From positions 62,001-126,000 of the forward strand of contig NZ_LN929908.1 in NCBI RefSeq assembly GCF_001494595.1: DNA of 64,000 nucleotides. The letters are read 5' to 3'. The DNA comes from Mycobacterium sp. M26. GTDB taxonomy: Bacteria; Actinomycetota; Actinomycetes; Mycobacteriales; Mycobacteriaceae. The translations under genes and the position numbers were made by a program. Under the pieces are notes generated by a model. It worked only from the letters and a program-made list of their open reading frames with translations. It was not told the DNA's origin and made no database searches. The first letter of the stretch is position 1. Each line of letters starts with the position of its first letter. Shown here in pieces: positions 40,787-51,736 of this stretch.

Positions 40787-41887
40787 ATGTCCAGAAGTCC
40801 CGCGCCGCGGCGCCGGGCGACGCTGGCCTCATTGGCTGCCGAACTCAAGGTTTCGCGCACCACCATCTCCAACGCCTACAACCGTCCCGACCAGTTGTCG
40901 GCCGATCTGCGTGAGCGGGTACTGGAAACGGCCAAGCGGCTGGGCTATCCCGGCCCGGACCCGGTGGCGCGTTCGCTGCGCACCCGCAGGGCCGGTGCGG
41001 TCGGACTGCTCATCACCGAGCCGCTGACCTACTCGTTCAGCGATCCCGCTGCCCTCAATTTCGTTGCAGGTCTTGCTGAATCGTGCGAAGAGGCGGGCCA
41101 GGGCCTGCTGCTGGTGGCGGCAGGACCCGGCCGCAGCGTGTCCGACGGCACCAACGCGGTGCTGTCCGCCGGGGTGGACGGTTTCGTCATCTACGCCGCC
41201 TCCGACGACGACCCGTACCTGCACACCGTGCTGCAGCGCCACCTTCCGGTGGTTGTCGTGGACCAGCCCAAGGACGTCCCCGGTACCTCGCGGGTGTGTA
41301 TCGACGACCGCGCGGCCATGCGGGCCATCGCCGACTACGTGGTCGGTCTGGGCCATCATGAAATCGGGCTGCTCACCATGCGGCTGGGCTCGCAGCCGGG
41401 TGTCGACGGGCAGCCCAACGGCCTGGTCACCGCGGATCGCCTGCAGCAGTCCCACTTTCACGTCCAGAGCGAGCGGATCGCCGGCGTGCGGGATGCCATG
41501 AGTGCCGCCGGCCTGGACCCGGACAGCCTGACGATCGTCGAGAGCTACGAACACCTGCCGGCCTCCGGTGCGGCGGCGGCCGAGCTGGCACTGCAGACCA
41601 ATCCGCATCTGACCGCACTGATGTGCACCACCGACGTGCTGGCGATCTCCGCGATGGATTACCTACGCGCCCATGGTATTTACGTGCCCGGGCAGATGAC
41701 CGTGACCGGTTTCGACGGGATACCTGAGGCGCTGAACCGGGGATTGACGACGGTGTCGCAGCCCAGCCTCGAGAAGGGCAAGCGGGCCGGCCGGCTCCTG
41801 CACAACCCGCCGCGCGACGGATTGCCCGTCATCGACGTACTGCCGACCGAAGTGATTCGCGGCCGCACCGCGGGAGCGCCTGCCTAG
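40787..41887 (+). CDS. LacI-family transcriptional regulator (Rv3575c-like)
   Basis: 366 residues. The N-terminal helix-turn-helix and hinge are ATLASLAAELKVSRTTISN through RVLETAKRLGYPGPDPVARSL. The periplasmic-binding-protein-like sensor domain follows from about 68 (AGAVGLLITEPLTYSF) to the end, with the typical VTGFDGIPEAL. The ligand is probably a sugar or nucleoside but cannot be read. Divergent from znuA across about 90 bases; no LacI-type palindrome was recognised in that gap. Its stop overlaps the convergent otsB by 4 bases. Confidence 0.88.
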   Translation: MSRSPAPRRRATLASLAAELKVSRTTISNAYNRPDQLSADLRERVLETAKRLGYPGPDPVARSLRTRRAGAVGLLITEPLTYSFSDPAALNFVAGLAESCEEAGQGLLLVAAGPGRSVSDGTNAVLSAGVDGFVIYAASDDDPYLHTVLQRHLPVVVVDQPKDVPGTSRVCIDDRAAMRAIADYVVGLGHHEIGLLTMRLGSQPGVDGQPNGLVTADRLQQSHFHVQSERIAGVRDAMSAAGLDPDSLTIVESYEHLPASGAAAAELALQTNPHLTALMCTTDVLAISAMDYLRAHGIYVPGQMTVTGFDGIPEALNRGLTTVSQPSLEKGKRAGRLLHNPPRDGLPVIDVLPTEVIRGRTAGAPA

Positions 41888-42660
41888 CCCAGCCAGGCGC
41901 GCCGGACCGCATGCAGCATCTGCAGGGCCAGCGCCACATCCTCGGGTGTCTGCACGCGGTAGCCGGCGCGGGTGTCGCCCGAACCGACCTTGACCCCGAC
42001 GTCGCCTCCGCCCAACCGGCTGAAGGCTTTCTCGTCGGTGACGTCGTCGCCGAAGAACACGATCGCGTCGGCATCGTCGCGGCGGCGCAACAGATCCAGC
42101 GCCTCGCCCTTGTCGGTGTCGATCACCGCGAACTCCCGCACCGCCTTGCCCTCGGTGACGTGGACCTCCCAGCCCGACACCGCCGCCAGAGCCGCGTCGA
42201 GCGCCTCCTGGGCGTGTTCGGGTGCGGCGTTTCGCACGTGGAAGGCGACGCTGACAGGCTTGGTCTCGATGGTCGTGCCCGGATACCGGGCGGTGAGATC
42301 GGCCATCGCCCGCTCCAGGTCTACCAGCAGGGCCTTAGCCGAATCATCCACGGCGTCAAGGAAGTCGGCGTCGAACTCCGAGCCGTGGCTGCCCACCAGG
42401 TGGACGTCGGCGGGCGCCCCGGACAGCAGGCCGAGGTCGTGGCGCGCCCGCCCGGAGATCAGCGCAGCCGATGTCGCGCGCAGTGCGGCCAGCGCACCGA
42501 GGGCTTCGGCCGCGGCCGGGATGGGGCGGGCGTCAGCCGGATTGGACACGATCGGGGCGATCGTGCCGTCAAAATCGGAGGCCACCAGAAGGCGTGGCAC
42601 CCGCGCCACCTCGTCGAGCGCGCGGTGCAGGTCGTCGGGCAGAGCGGAGAACGCGGCCAC
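41884..42660 (-). CDS. otsB: Trehalose-6-phosphate phosphatase OtsB
   Basis: 258 residues, HAD superfamily. Motif I DFDGT (about 29-33), motif II LISGRAR, GSHGSEFD, and motifs III/IV in DKGEAL and FFGDDVTDEKAF. It dephosphorylates trehalose 6-phosphate to trehalose, a compatible solute and mycolate carrier. It is the single-domain form, unlike the longer mycobacterial OtsB2. GTG 42660 starts 3 bases after the kstR stop, so it may be cotranscribed with the repressor. Confidence 0.9.
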   Translation of the reverse strand: MAAFSALPDDLHRALDEVARVPRLLVASDFDGTIAPIVSNPADARPIPAAAEALGALAALRATSAALISGRARHDLGLLSGAPADVHLVGSHGSEFDADFLDAVDDSAKALLVDLERAMADLTARYPGTTIETKPVSVAFHVRNAAPEHAQEALDAALAAVSGWEVHVTEGKAVREFAVIDTDKGEALDLLRRRDDADAIVFFGDDVTDEKAFSRLGGGDVGVKVGSGDTRAGYRVQTPEDVALALQMLHAVRRAWLG

Positions 42661-42663
42661 GAA

Positions 42664-43326
42664 CTAGGCGGATCCGTCGTCGCCGATCAGCAGTCGCACC
42701 GCCAGATCCAGCCGTTTGCTGACGTCGGTGGCCGAGGCCCGGCGGGTCAGCCAGGCCAGCAGGTTCGACAGCCACACATCGGAGATGACCCGCGCGATGT
42801 GGTACTGGTCTTCGGTCGGTTCGCCGTCGCTCATCGCCCGGGCGAACATGCTGTCGATGATCTTCTCGACGTGATCAACCTCACCGGCTGCTGAGGCGTC
42901 GGCGAACACGTAGGCCCGTGTCATCGCCTCGGTCAGCAGCGGGTTGCGCTGCATGGCTCGGTTGAGCTTGCCCACCATGAAGTTGAGGCGCTGGAACGGG
43001 GTGCCGCCGGTCATCCCGGACCGGTCGGTCTTGGCGTCGATCCGCTCGAACTCACGGGCCAGCGCGGAGACCAGCAAGTGCACCTTCGACGGGAAGTAGC
43101 GATACAGGGTTCCGACGGCGACGTCGGCCCGATCGGCCACCGCGCGCATCTGAACAGCCTCGTAACCACCCTTGGAGGCGATCGCCATGGTGGCGTCCAG
43201 GATGCGCTTGCGACGCTCGCGCTGGGCCTCGGAGCCCAGCTCTGATTCGGCGAGTACCGACACCGGCATCACCTCACGCGGCTGCGAGCCGGAACCGGCC
43301 GACGACTTTTGCGCGGGCGATGACAT
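42664..43326 (-). CDS. kstR: KstR, TetR-family repressor of cholesterol catabolism
   Basis: 220 residues. The HTH lies in MRAVADRADVAVGTLYRYFPSK, and residues such as NFMVGKLNRAMQRNPLLTEAMTRAYVF form the ligand domain. In mycobacteria KstR represses uptake and upper-pathway genes and is released by 3-oxo-cholest-4-en-26-oyl-CoA type ligands. ATG 43326 has GGAAGGAG upstream; the longer frame is less likely. A perfect KstR box lies 141 bases upstream, shared with divergent fadE34. Confidence 0.96.
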   Translation of the reverse strand: MSSPAQKSSAGSGSQPREVMPVSVLAESELGSEAQRERRKRILDATMAIASKGGYEAVQMRAVADRADVAVGTLYRYFPSKVHLLVSALAREFERIDAKTDRSGMTGGTPFQRLNFMVGKLNRAMQRNPLLTEAMTRAYVFADASAAGEVDHVEKIIDSMFARAMSDGEPTEDQYHIARVISDVWLSNLLAWLTRRASATDVSKRLDLAVRLLIGDDGSA

Positions 43327-43466
43327 GGTGTGGTCAGCTCCTTCCGGGTGCGTTCGTGAAAAAACGATACGCATTGCTAGGGTGCGTCACGGGTCGCTTC
43401 AACCCCATGTCGGGCCCGTGTCCTGCTGAGATGGACGTCGACTTGACGGTTGATCGCTGGCACTAT

Positions 43467-43480
43467 TAGAACACGTTCTA
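43467..43480. promoter_or_regulatory. KstR operator between kstR and fadE34
   Basis: TAGAACACGTTCTA is a perfect 14-base palindrome matching the KstR consensus TnnAACnnGTTnnA. It lies 44 bases before fadE34 and 141 before kstR, so it can serve both. Confidence 0.92.
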
Positions 43481-43523
43481 GTGGGCCTTGTGGTCCTGTC
43501 TGTGCGAAACCTAGGAGCCGACG

Positions 43524-45626
43524 GTGTCCGCCACCATCACCGATGAACAGTTTGCCGCCCGCGAGTTGGTTCGGAGCTGGGCAGCGTCGGCGGCCACCCA
43601 TGCCGCGGTTCGGGAGGTCGAGCAGGGCCGACCCGATGCGTGGCGCCCTGTTTTCGCCGGTCTGGCCGATCTCGGGCTGTTCGGCGTCGCGGTGTCCGAG
43701 GAGGCCGGCGGTGCCGGCGGCTCGATCCAGGACCTGTGCGCGATGGTCGAGGAAGCCGCCCGCGCGCTGATCCCCGGTCCGGTCGCGACGACGGCGCTGG
43801 CCACCCTGGTGGTGACCGACGCGGAGCTGCTCGAGGGCCTGATGTCGGGTTCGCTGACCGCCGGCGCGGCGCTGCGCGGCGAGCTGAGTGCCGAGGACGG
43901 CCGCGTCTCGGGGTCGGTCGAGGCGGTGCTCGGTGCGGATTCTGCCGGGGTGCTGCTGCTGCCGGTCGGGGATGACGTCGTCGTGGTCGACGCCGCCGGC
44001 GACGGGGTGGCGATCGAGCTGCTCGAGGCCACCGACTTCTCCCGTCCGCTGGCCCGGGTGACGCTGACCGGGGCCGCGGCGAGCACGCTGGGGGTGTCCC
44101 GGCGCCGGTTCGAGGATCTGGCCGCCACCCTGTCGGCGGCCGAGGCCGCCGGGGTGGCGCAGTGGGCGCTGGAGACCGCGTCCGAGTACGCCAAGGTGCG
44201 CGAGCAGTTCGGCAAGCCGATCGGCAGCTTCCAGGCCATTAAGCACATGTGCGCTGAGATGTTGCTGCGCGCGCAGCAGGCCGCGGTGGCCGCGGCCGAC
44301 GCGGCCGTTGCCGCCGATGGGTCAGACGACCAGTTCGCCATTGCCGCGGCGATCGGGGCCGCCGTCGGAATCGGTGCTGCGCAGGCGAATACGAAAGACT
44401 GCATCCAGGTTCTGGGCGGGATCGGTATCACCTGGGAACACGAGGCGCACCTGTACCTGCGGCGCGCCTACGGGATCGGTCAGTTCCTCGGCGGCCGCCC
44501 GGCGTGGCTGCGCCGGGTCGCCACCCTGACGCTGGACGGTCTGCGCCGCGAACTGCATGTCGACCTGGAATCGGTAGCGCACCTGCAGCCCGAGATCGCC
44601 GCTGCGGTCGCCGATGTGGCCGCCCTGCCGGTCGAGCAGCGCCAGCCCGCGATGGCGGCCAACGGCCTGCTGGCCCCGCATTGGCCGAAGCCCTACGGCC
44701 GCAATGCTTCTCCCGCCGAACAACTGCTGATCGATCAGGAGCTGGCGGCTGCGGGTGTGCAGCGCCCCGACCTGGTCATCGGCTGGTGGGCGGTCCCGAC
44801 GATCCTCGACGGCGGAACGCCCGAGCAGATCGAACGCTTCGTCCCGCCCACGCTGCGTGGCGAGCTGATCTGGTGCCAGCTGTTCAGCGAGCCCGGCGCC
44901 GGGTCTGACCTGGCCGCGCTGCGGATGAAAGCTGTTCGCGCCGAGGGTGGTTGGCGCCTGACCGGGCAGAAGGTCTGGAACTCGGCTGCGCAGAAGGCGC
45001 ACTACGGGGTGTGCCTGGCCAGGACCGACCCGGATGCCCCCAAGCACAAGGGCATCACCTACTTCATCGTGGACATGAAGACCCCGGGCATCGTGGTACG
45101 CCCGCTGCGCGAGATCACCGGCGACGAGCTGTTCAACGAGGTGTTCTTCGACGACGTCTTCGTGCCCGACGAGTTGGTGGTCGGCACGGTCAACGACGGC
45201 TGGCGGCTGGCCCGCACCACGCTGGCCAACGAGCGCGTGGCGATGGCCGGCGGCACGGCGCTGGGCAACCCGGTGGAGGAGATGCTGCGCTCGGTGTCAC
45301 AGCGCGAACTCGACACTGCGCTGCTGGACCAGGTCGGCGAGCTGATCCTGTCCGCGCAGGCCGGCTCCCTGCTGGACCAGCGGATCGCGCAGCTAGCGGT
45401 GAGCGGCAAAGACACGAGTGCAGAAGCCAGTGCCCGCAAGCTGATCGGTGTGCGGCACCGTCAGGCGCTGGCTGAGTTCCGGATGGAGCTCTCAGCCTCC
45501 GGCGGCTCCGTCGTCGACAAGTCGGTGCACGACTTCCTCAACACCCGCTGCCTGACGATCGCCGGTGGCACCGAGCAGATCCTGCTCACGATGGCCGGGG
45601 AACGGCTGCTCGGGCTGCCCCGCTGA
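43524..45626 (+). CDS. fadE34: FadE34, two-domain acyl-CoA dehydrogenase of sterol side-chain degradation
   Basis: 700 residues, about twice a normal acyl-CoA dehydrogenase because two ACAD modules are fused. The first has ALETASEYAKVREQFGKPIGS and GGIGITWEHEAHLYLRR (about 215-330). The second has CQLFSEPGAGSDLAAL (about 450), GQKVWNSAAQKAHYG and a C-terminal TIAGGTEQILLTMAGERLLGLPR. In M. tuberculosis FadE34 (ChsE3) oxidises 3-oxo-chol-4-en-24-oyl-CoA type substrates. The GTG start at 43524 follows a KstR box. Convergent with kshB across 101 bases holding a hairpin repeat. Confidence 0.93.
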   Translation: MSATITDEQFAARELVRSWAASAATHAAVREVEQGRPDAWRPVFAGLADLGLFGVAVSEEAGGAGGSIQDLCAMVEEAARALIPGPVATTALATLVVTDAELLEGLMSGSLTAGAALRGELSAEDGRVSGSVEAVLGADSAGVLLLPVGDDVVVVDAAGDGVAIELLEATDFSRPLARVTLTGAAASTLGVSRRRFEDLAATLSAAEAAGVAQWALETASEYAKVREQFGKPIGSFQAIKHMCAEMLLRAQQAAVAAADAAVAADGSDDQFAIAAAIGAAVGIGAAQANTKDCIQVLGGIGITWEHEAHLYLRRAYGIGQFLGGRPAWLRRVATLTLDGLRRELHVDLESVAHLQPEIAAAVADVAALPVEQRQPAMAANGLLAPHWPKPYGRNASPAEQLLIDQELAAAGVQRPDLVIGWWAVPTILDGGTPEQIERFVPPTLRGELIWCQLFSEPGAGSDLAALRMKAVRAEGGWRLTGQKVWNSAAQKAHYGVCLARTDPDAPKHKGITYFIVDMKTPGIVVRPLREITGDELFNEVFFDDVFVPDELVVGTVNDGWRLARTTLANERVAMAGGTALGNPVEEMLRSVSQRELDTALLDQVGELILSAQAGSLLDQRIAQLAVSGKDTSAEASARKLIGVRHRQALAEFRMELSASGGSVVDKSVHDFLNTRCLTIAGGTEQILLTMAGERLLGLPR

Positions 45627-45654
45627 CCGCGGTCTCGTCCCGGCCGGATCCCTT

Positions 45655-45717
45655 CGCGACTGTGCGGTGTCATCCGCAACACGCCGCCGCGCGCGGATGA
45701 GGATTCACACTCGCGGC
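45655..45717. repeat. Intergenic hairpin repeat, copy B
   Basis: It starts CGCGACTGTGCGGT and ends CACACTCGCGGC exactly like the copy at 17819, with a different middle that keeps the ACGCCGCCGCG core. It occupies most of the gap between the convergent fadE34 and kshB genes. Confidence 0.5.
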
Positions 45718-45727
45718 GGGAACGGGC

Positions 45728-46795
45728 CTACTCGTCGTAGGTGACGTCCACCGAATCGGTCTTGGGCACCGCCTGGCAGGCCAGGATCAGACCCTCGGCG
45801 ATGTCGTCGGGCTCCAGGACGTCGTTGATGTCCATCTCCACCTCGCCGCTGCGCATCACCACCGCGCAGGCGCCGCAGTGTCCTTCGCGGCAGGAGAACG
45901 GAACGTCGAGGCCTTTGTCGATCAGCACGTCGAGCAGCTTGGCGCTACGCGGCCACGACACGGTGTGGGTGGTGCCATCGAGCTGGACCACCGCCTCGGC
46001 CGGCGGTTCGTCACCGTCGTCGGTGATCGTGATCGCGGCGAACGGGTCGGTCTCCAGGGACCGGAACACCTCGATGTGCACCTGCTTGTCGGGCACCTTC
46101 AGCGATTCCAGCGCATTCTGGGCGGCCTGCATGAACGGCCCCGGCCCGCAGATGAATGCCTGCCGATCGGTGAAGGGCGCCATCAGCCTGGCCAGCGCCG
46201 TGGCGTTCGGCAGCCCTTGCACCGACTCCAGCCAGTGCAGCACCGTGAGCCGGTCGGGGTACTTGGCAGCCAGCTCGCGCAGCACGCCGCCGAAGATGAC
46301 GTTGTTCTCGTCCCGGTTGGCGTAGAGCAGCGTGACCTGACCGCCACCCTGCGACAGCGCCGACTTGGCGATCGACAACATGGGCGTGATCCCACTGCCC
46401 GCGCCGATGAGCAGGAAATCGGTGTCGAGAGTCTTGGGTACGAAGGTGCCCGACGGGGCCAGCACATGAATCCGCATGCCCTTATGGGCGTGGTCGCACA
46501 GCCAGTTCGAGGCGTACCCGTCGACGGTGCGCTTGACGGTCACGGCCAGGGCGTCGTCGGTGAACGGTGAGCTGCACAGCGAGTAGCAGCGCGCCACCGA
46601 GCCGGTGCGGTCGCTGGGGATGCGCAGTGTCAGGAACTGGCCGGGGGAGTAGCGCAGCCGGTCGGCAGGGATCTCGGCACCTGCGGGAACGCCGAACACC
46701 AGGGACCGGGCGTCCGCGGTCTCGTCGACGACCTCGATGACTTCCAGTTCCAGGACATGGCTGCCCAACGGCTCGTCCGGCGGCACCTGTGACAC
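45728..46795 (-). CDS. kshB: KshB, reductase of 3-ketosteroid 9-alpha-hydroxylase
   Basis: 355 residues. A ferredoxin-NADP reductase-like FAD domain (RCYSLCSSP, about 80) is followed by an NAD domain (LLIGAGSGITPMLSI, ICGPGPFM). A C-terminal plant-type 2Fe-2S domain has CREGHCGACAVV and a later LACQ Cys. It passes electrons from NADH to KshA, which opens the steroid nucleus. The frame is open to 46885, but GTG 46795 (after GGAAGG) gives the family length (358 recalled). A KstR box lies 27 bases upstream. Confidence 0.95.
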   Translation of the reverse strand: MSQVPPDEPLGSHVLELEVIEVVDETADARSLVFGVPAGAEIPADRLRYSPGQFLTLRIPSDRTGSVARCYSLCSSPFTDDALAVTVKRTVDGYASNWLCDHAHKGMRIHVLAPSGTFVPKTLDTDFLLIGAGSGITPMLSIAKSALSQGGGQVTLLYANRDENNVIFGGVLRELAAKYPDRLTVLHWLESVQGLPNATALARLMAPFTDRQAFICGPGPFMQAAQNALESLKVPDKQVHIEVFRSLETDPFAAITITDDGDEPPAEAVVQLDGTTHTVSWPRSAKLLDVLIDKGLDVPFSCREGHCGACAVVMRSGEVEMDINDVLEPDDIAEGLILACQAVPKTDSVDVTYDE

Positions 46796-46821
46796 GTTGC
46801 TTAGCCTTCCCTTCAGCGAAC

Positions 46822-46835
46822 TAGAACAGGTTACA
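46822..46835. promoter_or_regulatory. KstR operator upstream of kshB
   Basis: TAGAACAGGTTACA keeps every fixed base of the TnnAACnnGTTnnA consensus, 27 bases before the kshB start. Confidence 0.85.
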
Positions 46836-46889
46836 GAAATGGGCGTGCATACCGCCACCAGCCCCTGCGTCGCGCTGCTCGACACAAAT

Positions 46890-46903
46890 CGTAACGTGTT
46901 CTA
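46890..46903. promoter_or_regulatory. KstR operator upstream of hsaA
   Basis: On the minus strand TAGAACACGTTACG fits the KstR consensus except the last base. It lies 38 bases before the hsaA start in the gap shared with kshB. Confidence 0.8.
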
Positions 46904-46940
46904 GTCTTGGGTCCAGTAACGCATATCTGGGAGGCATGCA

Positions 46941-49090
<2,150 letters not shown>

Positions 49091-49092
49091 CG

Positions 49093-49659
49093 GTGTCCAC
49101 CACTGAAATCGATCCGCGCACGTTCCGGCACGTGCTCGGCCAGTTCTGTACGGGCATCACCATCATCACCACGATGCACGACGGCGTGCCCAACGGCTTT
49201 GCCTGCCAGTCGTTTGCGGCGCTGTCCCTGGAGCCGCCGCTGGTGCTGTTTTGCCCCACCAAGCTGTCGCGGTCGTGGCAGGCCATCGAGGCCAGTGGCA
49301 AGTTCTGCGTCAATGTGCTGACCGAGAAGCAGCGGGAGACCTGCGCGCGCTTCGGCTCCCGGGAGCCCGACAAGTTCGCCGGCGTGGACTGGCACCAGTC
49401 GAAGCTGGGTTCGCCGGTGCTGGACAACTCGCTGGCCCACATCGACTGCACCGTGCATTCCGTGCACGACGGTGGCGACCACTTTGTGGTGTTCGGCCTG
49501 GTGCACTCGCTGTCGGAGGTGCCCAAGGTCAAGCCGCGCCCGCTGCTGTTCTATCGCGGTGAGTACACCGGGATCGAGCCGGACAAGAACACCCCGGCGC
49601 AGTGGCGGGACGACCTCGAGGCGTTCCTGACCGCCACCACCGACGACACCTGGCTCTAG
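49093..49659 (+). CDS. hsaB: HsaB, flavin reductase of the 3-HSA hydroxylase
   Basis: 188 residues (187 recalled), flavin reductase-like split-barrel domain: RTFRHVLGQFCTGITIITTM, FACQSFAALSLEPPLVLF and FCVNVLTEKQ are typical. It reduces flavin with NADH for HsaA. GTG 49093 lies 2 bases after the hsaC stop; the longer open frame lies inside hsaC. Its end overlaps the convergent lipase gene by 4 bases. In H37Rv nat lies beyond it; here an unrelated gene block begins. Confidence 0.95.
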   Translation: MSTTEIDPRTFRHVLGQFCTGITIITTMHDGVPNGFACQSFAALSLEPPLVLFCPTKLSRSWQAIEASGKFCVNVLTEKQRETCARFGSREPDKFAGVDWHQSKLGSPVLDNSLAHIDCTVHSVHDGGDHFVVFGLVHSLSEVPKVKPRPLLFYRGEYTGIEPDKNTPAQWRDDLEAFLTATTDDTWL

Positions 49660-50429
49660 GTCTCGGTCTTCTCGTCGACGAACTCGATGATGGTGGCGGC
49701 CACGTCGCGGTACACCGACTCGTTGAGGATGTCGTGGTGAGCCCCGGCGAATTCGGCCAGCGTCAGCGCCGGAATCTGCTCGGCGTAGGCACGGACCGCG
49801 CCGATCGGTGCGATCGGATCGTTCTCGCCGTGGATCGCCAGCGTCGGCACGGTCAGAGTCGGTAGCTCGGCACCGAACCGGTCCCAGGCCCGGTCGAGTT
49901 CGCGGGCCAGTGGCACGCTGTCGGCTTCGACGAAGGCCAGTGGGTCGTTCTCCAGTGAGTCGACATAGAACGGATCGCTGGACAACCACCCCGGATCGAG
50001 TTCGAGTGAGGTGTCGGTGTCCAGTAGTTCGGGAACCGGGACCAGTGGGGCACCTGAGATCACGCCGGCCCGGTAGCAGTCCGGTTGTTGCAGCAGCCGG
50101 AACAGGGTGACGATCGAACCGAACGAATGTCCCTGTGCAACAAGCGGAATGCCCGGGTGTTCCTGCTCGGCGAGTTCGATCAGCGAGTCAGCGAGTGCTG
50201 AGCTGTCCTCGATCGTGCCGAAGTTTCCGCGCGGGCCGGGCGAGAGCCCGTGCCCGAATTGGTCGACCGCCCACAGGTCGATGCCTGCGGCGTTGAGCGC
50301 GAACCCGTAGCGGTGGTAGAGCCCGGTGTGCTCGCCGAAGCCGTGCAGGAAGATGACGGCGGCGCGGGGGTCGGCGGCCGCCCAGTGCCGGTAGTAGGCG
50401 CGCTGATCGTTGTGCTCGATGAAGGGCAT
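49656..50429 (-). CDS. Monoacylglycerol-lipase-like alpha/beta hydrolase
   Basis: 257 residues. FLHGFGEHTGLYHRY is the HGxGEH signature of monoacylglycerol lipases. The nucleophile elbow is GHSFGS, and HGENDPIAP and GAHHDILNE supply Asp and His. It is not HsaD: it lacks the HGGGPGA loop and SLGG elbow of that meta-cleavage hydrolase. It probably acts on acylglycerols or lysophospholipids. It is the first gene of an accessory block and reads towards hsaB; ATG 50429 is divergent from the SnoaL gene. Confidence 0.85.
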   Translation of the reverse strand: MPFIEHNDQRAYYRHWAAADPRAAVIFLHGFGEHTGLYHRYGFALNAAGIDLWAVDQFGHGLSPGPRGNFGTIEDSSALADSLIELAEQEHPGIPLVAQGHSFGSIVTLFRLLQQPDCYRAGVISGAPLVPVPELLDTDTSLELDPGWLSSDPFYVDSLENDPLAFVEADSVPLARELDRAWDRFGAELPTLTVPTLAIHGENDPIAPIGAVRAYAEQIPALTLAEFAGAHHDILNESVYRDVAATIIEFVDEKTET

Positions 50430-50478
50430 GCCATGACTGCAACACGTGCGCCCGCGTGCCGCAAGACATCAAGTCGCC

Positions 50479-50509
50479 TTGACCCTCTCCCTGGGGGAAG
50501 CCCCAGGGT
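50479..50509 (+). promoter_or_regulatory. MerR-type promoter (19-bp spacer) of the SnoaL-SDR pair
   Basis: TTGACC (50479-50484) and CAGGGT (50504-50509) are separated by 19 bases, longer than the normal 17. The spacer holds the dyad-rich CCTCTCCCTGGGGGAAG, a layout typical of promoters activated by MerR-family proteins. A MerR gene ends next to this operon (51733-52551). Confidence 0.6.
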
Positions 50510-50515
50510 GGTGGT

Positions 50516-50878
50516 ATGACAACGGACAACATCGACCGCACCGCGGCCTGGAAGGCTCTTCCGGCCGTGGTCAGGACATATCTCACTGCCCACCGGTCTG
50601 GTGAGGTCGCCGTCGCGATCAACGCCTTCACCGCCGACGCCACCGTGACCGACGAAGGCCGCACCGTGTATGGCCGGGAGGCGATCGAAACCTGGCTGTT
50701 CAGTGCGGGCAGCGAGTACACCTTCACCACCGAGTTCAGGTCAGCCACCATGACGGATGCCTCACACGTCGATGTGCTCCAGCGGTTGCAGGGCGACTTT
50801 CCCGGCGGAGTAGCTGACCTGCACTACCGGTTCACGCTGGATGGCGACCTCATCGGCAAACTGGTCATCGAGCCCTGA
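50516..50878 (+). CDS. SnoaL/NTF2-like small protein
   Basis: 120 residues in one alpha+beta cone: VVRTYLTAHRSGEVAVAINAF, DATVTDEGRTVYGREAIETW and LHYRFTLDGDLIGKLVIEP follow the NTF2/SnoaL pattern. No strong catalytic signature, so enzyme or binding roles are both possible. It starts 6 bases after a CAGGGT -10 and is followed after 3 bases by an SDR gene, which suggests they act on the same compound. Confidence 0.82.
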   Translation: MTTDNIDRTAAWKALPAVVRTYLTAHRSGEVAVAINAFTADATVTDEGRTVYGREAIETWLFSAGSEYTFTTEFRSATMTDASHVDVLQRLQGDFPGGVADLHYRFTLDGDLIGKLVIEP

Positions 50879-50881
50879 ACG

Positions 50882-51736
50882 ATGACGAAGAACTGGTTCA
50901 TCACCGGTGGTACGCCAGGTGGATTCGGGATGGCGTACGCCGAGGCCGCCTTGGAGATCGGCGACCGGGTGGTGCTGACCGCACGGCGGACCGGAGAGCT
51001 CGATGACTGGGCCCGGACCTACGGCGACCGGGTGCTCGTCCTGGCCCTCGACGTCACCGATGCGGCCCAGGTGCAGACCGCCGTGCGCGCGGCCGAGCAA
51101 CACTTTGGCGCCATCGATGTTCTGGTGAACAACGCCGGGCGCGGGTGGTACGGGTCGATCGAAGGCATGGCGGACGTTGATGTCCGCGCGATGTTCGAAC
51201 TGAACTTCTTCGCGCTGCTCGCCGTCATCCGTGCCGTGCTCCCGGGTATGCGTGCCCGCCGAAGCGGTTGGATCGTGAACATGTCGTCGGTGGCCGGGCG
51301 CCGCGGCGTCACTGGCTTCGGTTTCTACAGTGCGGCAAAATCTGCGGTCGAGGCCGTCACCGAGGTGCTCGCTGAAGAGGTTGCGCCGCTGGGTATTCAG
51401 GTGATGGCGGTCGAGCCGGGTGCCTTCCGCACACGGGCCTATTCCGGCTTCGCCGACGAGCCGATCGCTGAGCGCATTGCCGACTACCGACCGATGCTGG
51501 AACAGGTCCGTTCGGCGATGGTGCAGCAGAACGGTAACCAGCCCGGTGACCCGCGGCGCGGGGTGCGCGCGGTGATCGCCGCGATGAACCAGACTCCGCC
51601 ACCTCGGCGGCTGGTCCTCGGCAGTGGCGGAGTCGACGCTGTCATCGCCATGCTCGAAGGCTCGCTCGCCGAGGTTCGCGCCCACGAGGCGCTGTCCCGC
51701 GGCGCCGACTTCCCGACCGCCGTCAGCGGCGACTAG
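50882..51736 (+). CDS. Short-chain dehydrogenase/reductase
   Basis: 284 residues. The cofactor motif is TGGTPGGFG (about 8-16; a TGxxxGxG variant). NNAG lies at about 80-83, the catalytic Ser is in NMSSVAGRRG, and the Tyr/Lys pair is in FYSAAKSAV. The extended C-terminus is common in actinobacterial SDRs acting on bulky substrates. The substrate is unknown. It forms a two-gene unit with the SnoaL protein and overlaps the convergent MerR gene by 4 bases. Confidence 0.88.
   Translation: MTKNWFITGGTPGGFGMAYAEAALEIGDRVVLTARRTGELDDWARTYGDRVLVLALDVTDAAQVQTAVRAAEQHFGAIDVLVNNAGRGWYGSIEGMADVDVRAMFELNFFALLAVIRAVLPGMRARRSGWIVNMSSVAGRRGVTGFGFYSAAKSAVEAVTEVLAEEVAPLGIQVMAVEPGAFRTRAYSGFADEPIAERIADYRPMLEQVRSAMVQQNGNQPGDPRRGVRAVIAAMNQTPPPRRLVLGSGGVDAVIAMLEGSLAEVRAHEALSRGADFPTAVSGD

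Noticed and set aside
49656..50429. Alpha/beta hydrolase considered as a displaced HsaD
   Set aside because: HGFGEH and GHSFG motifs mark the monoacylglycerol lipase group; HsaD-type HGGGPGA and SLGG motifs are absent and it is on the other strand.
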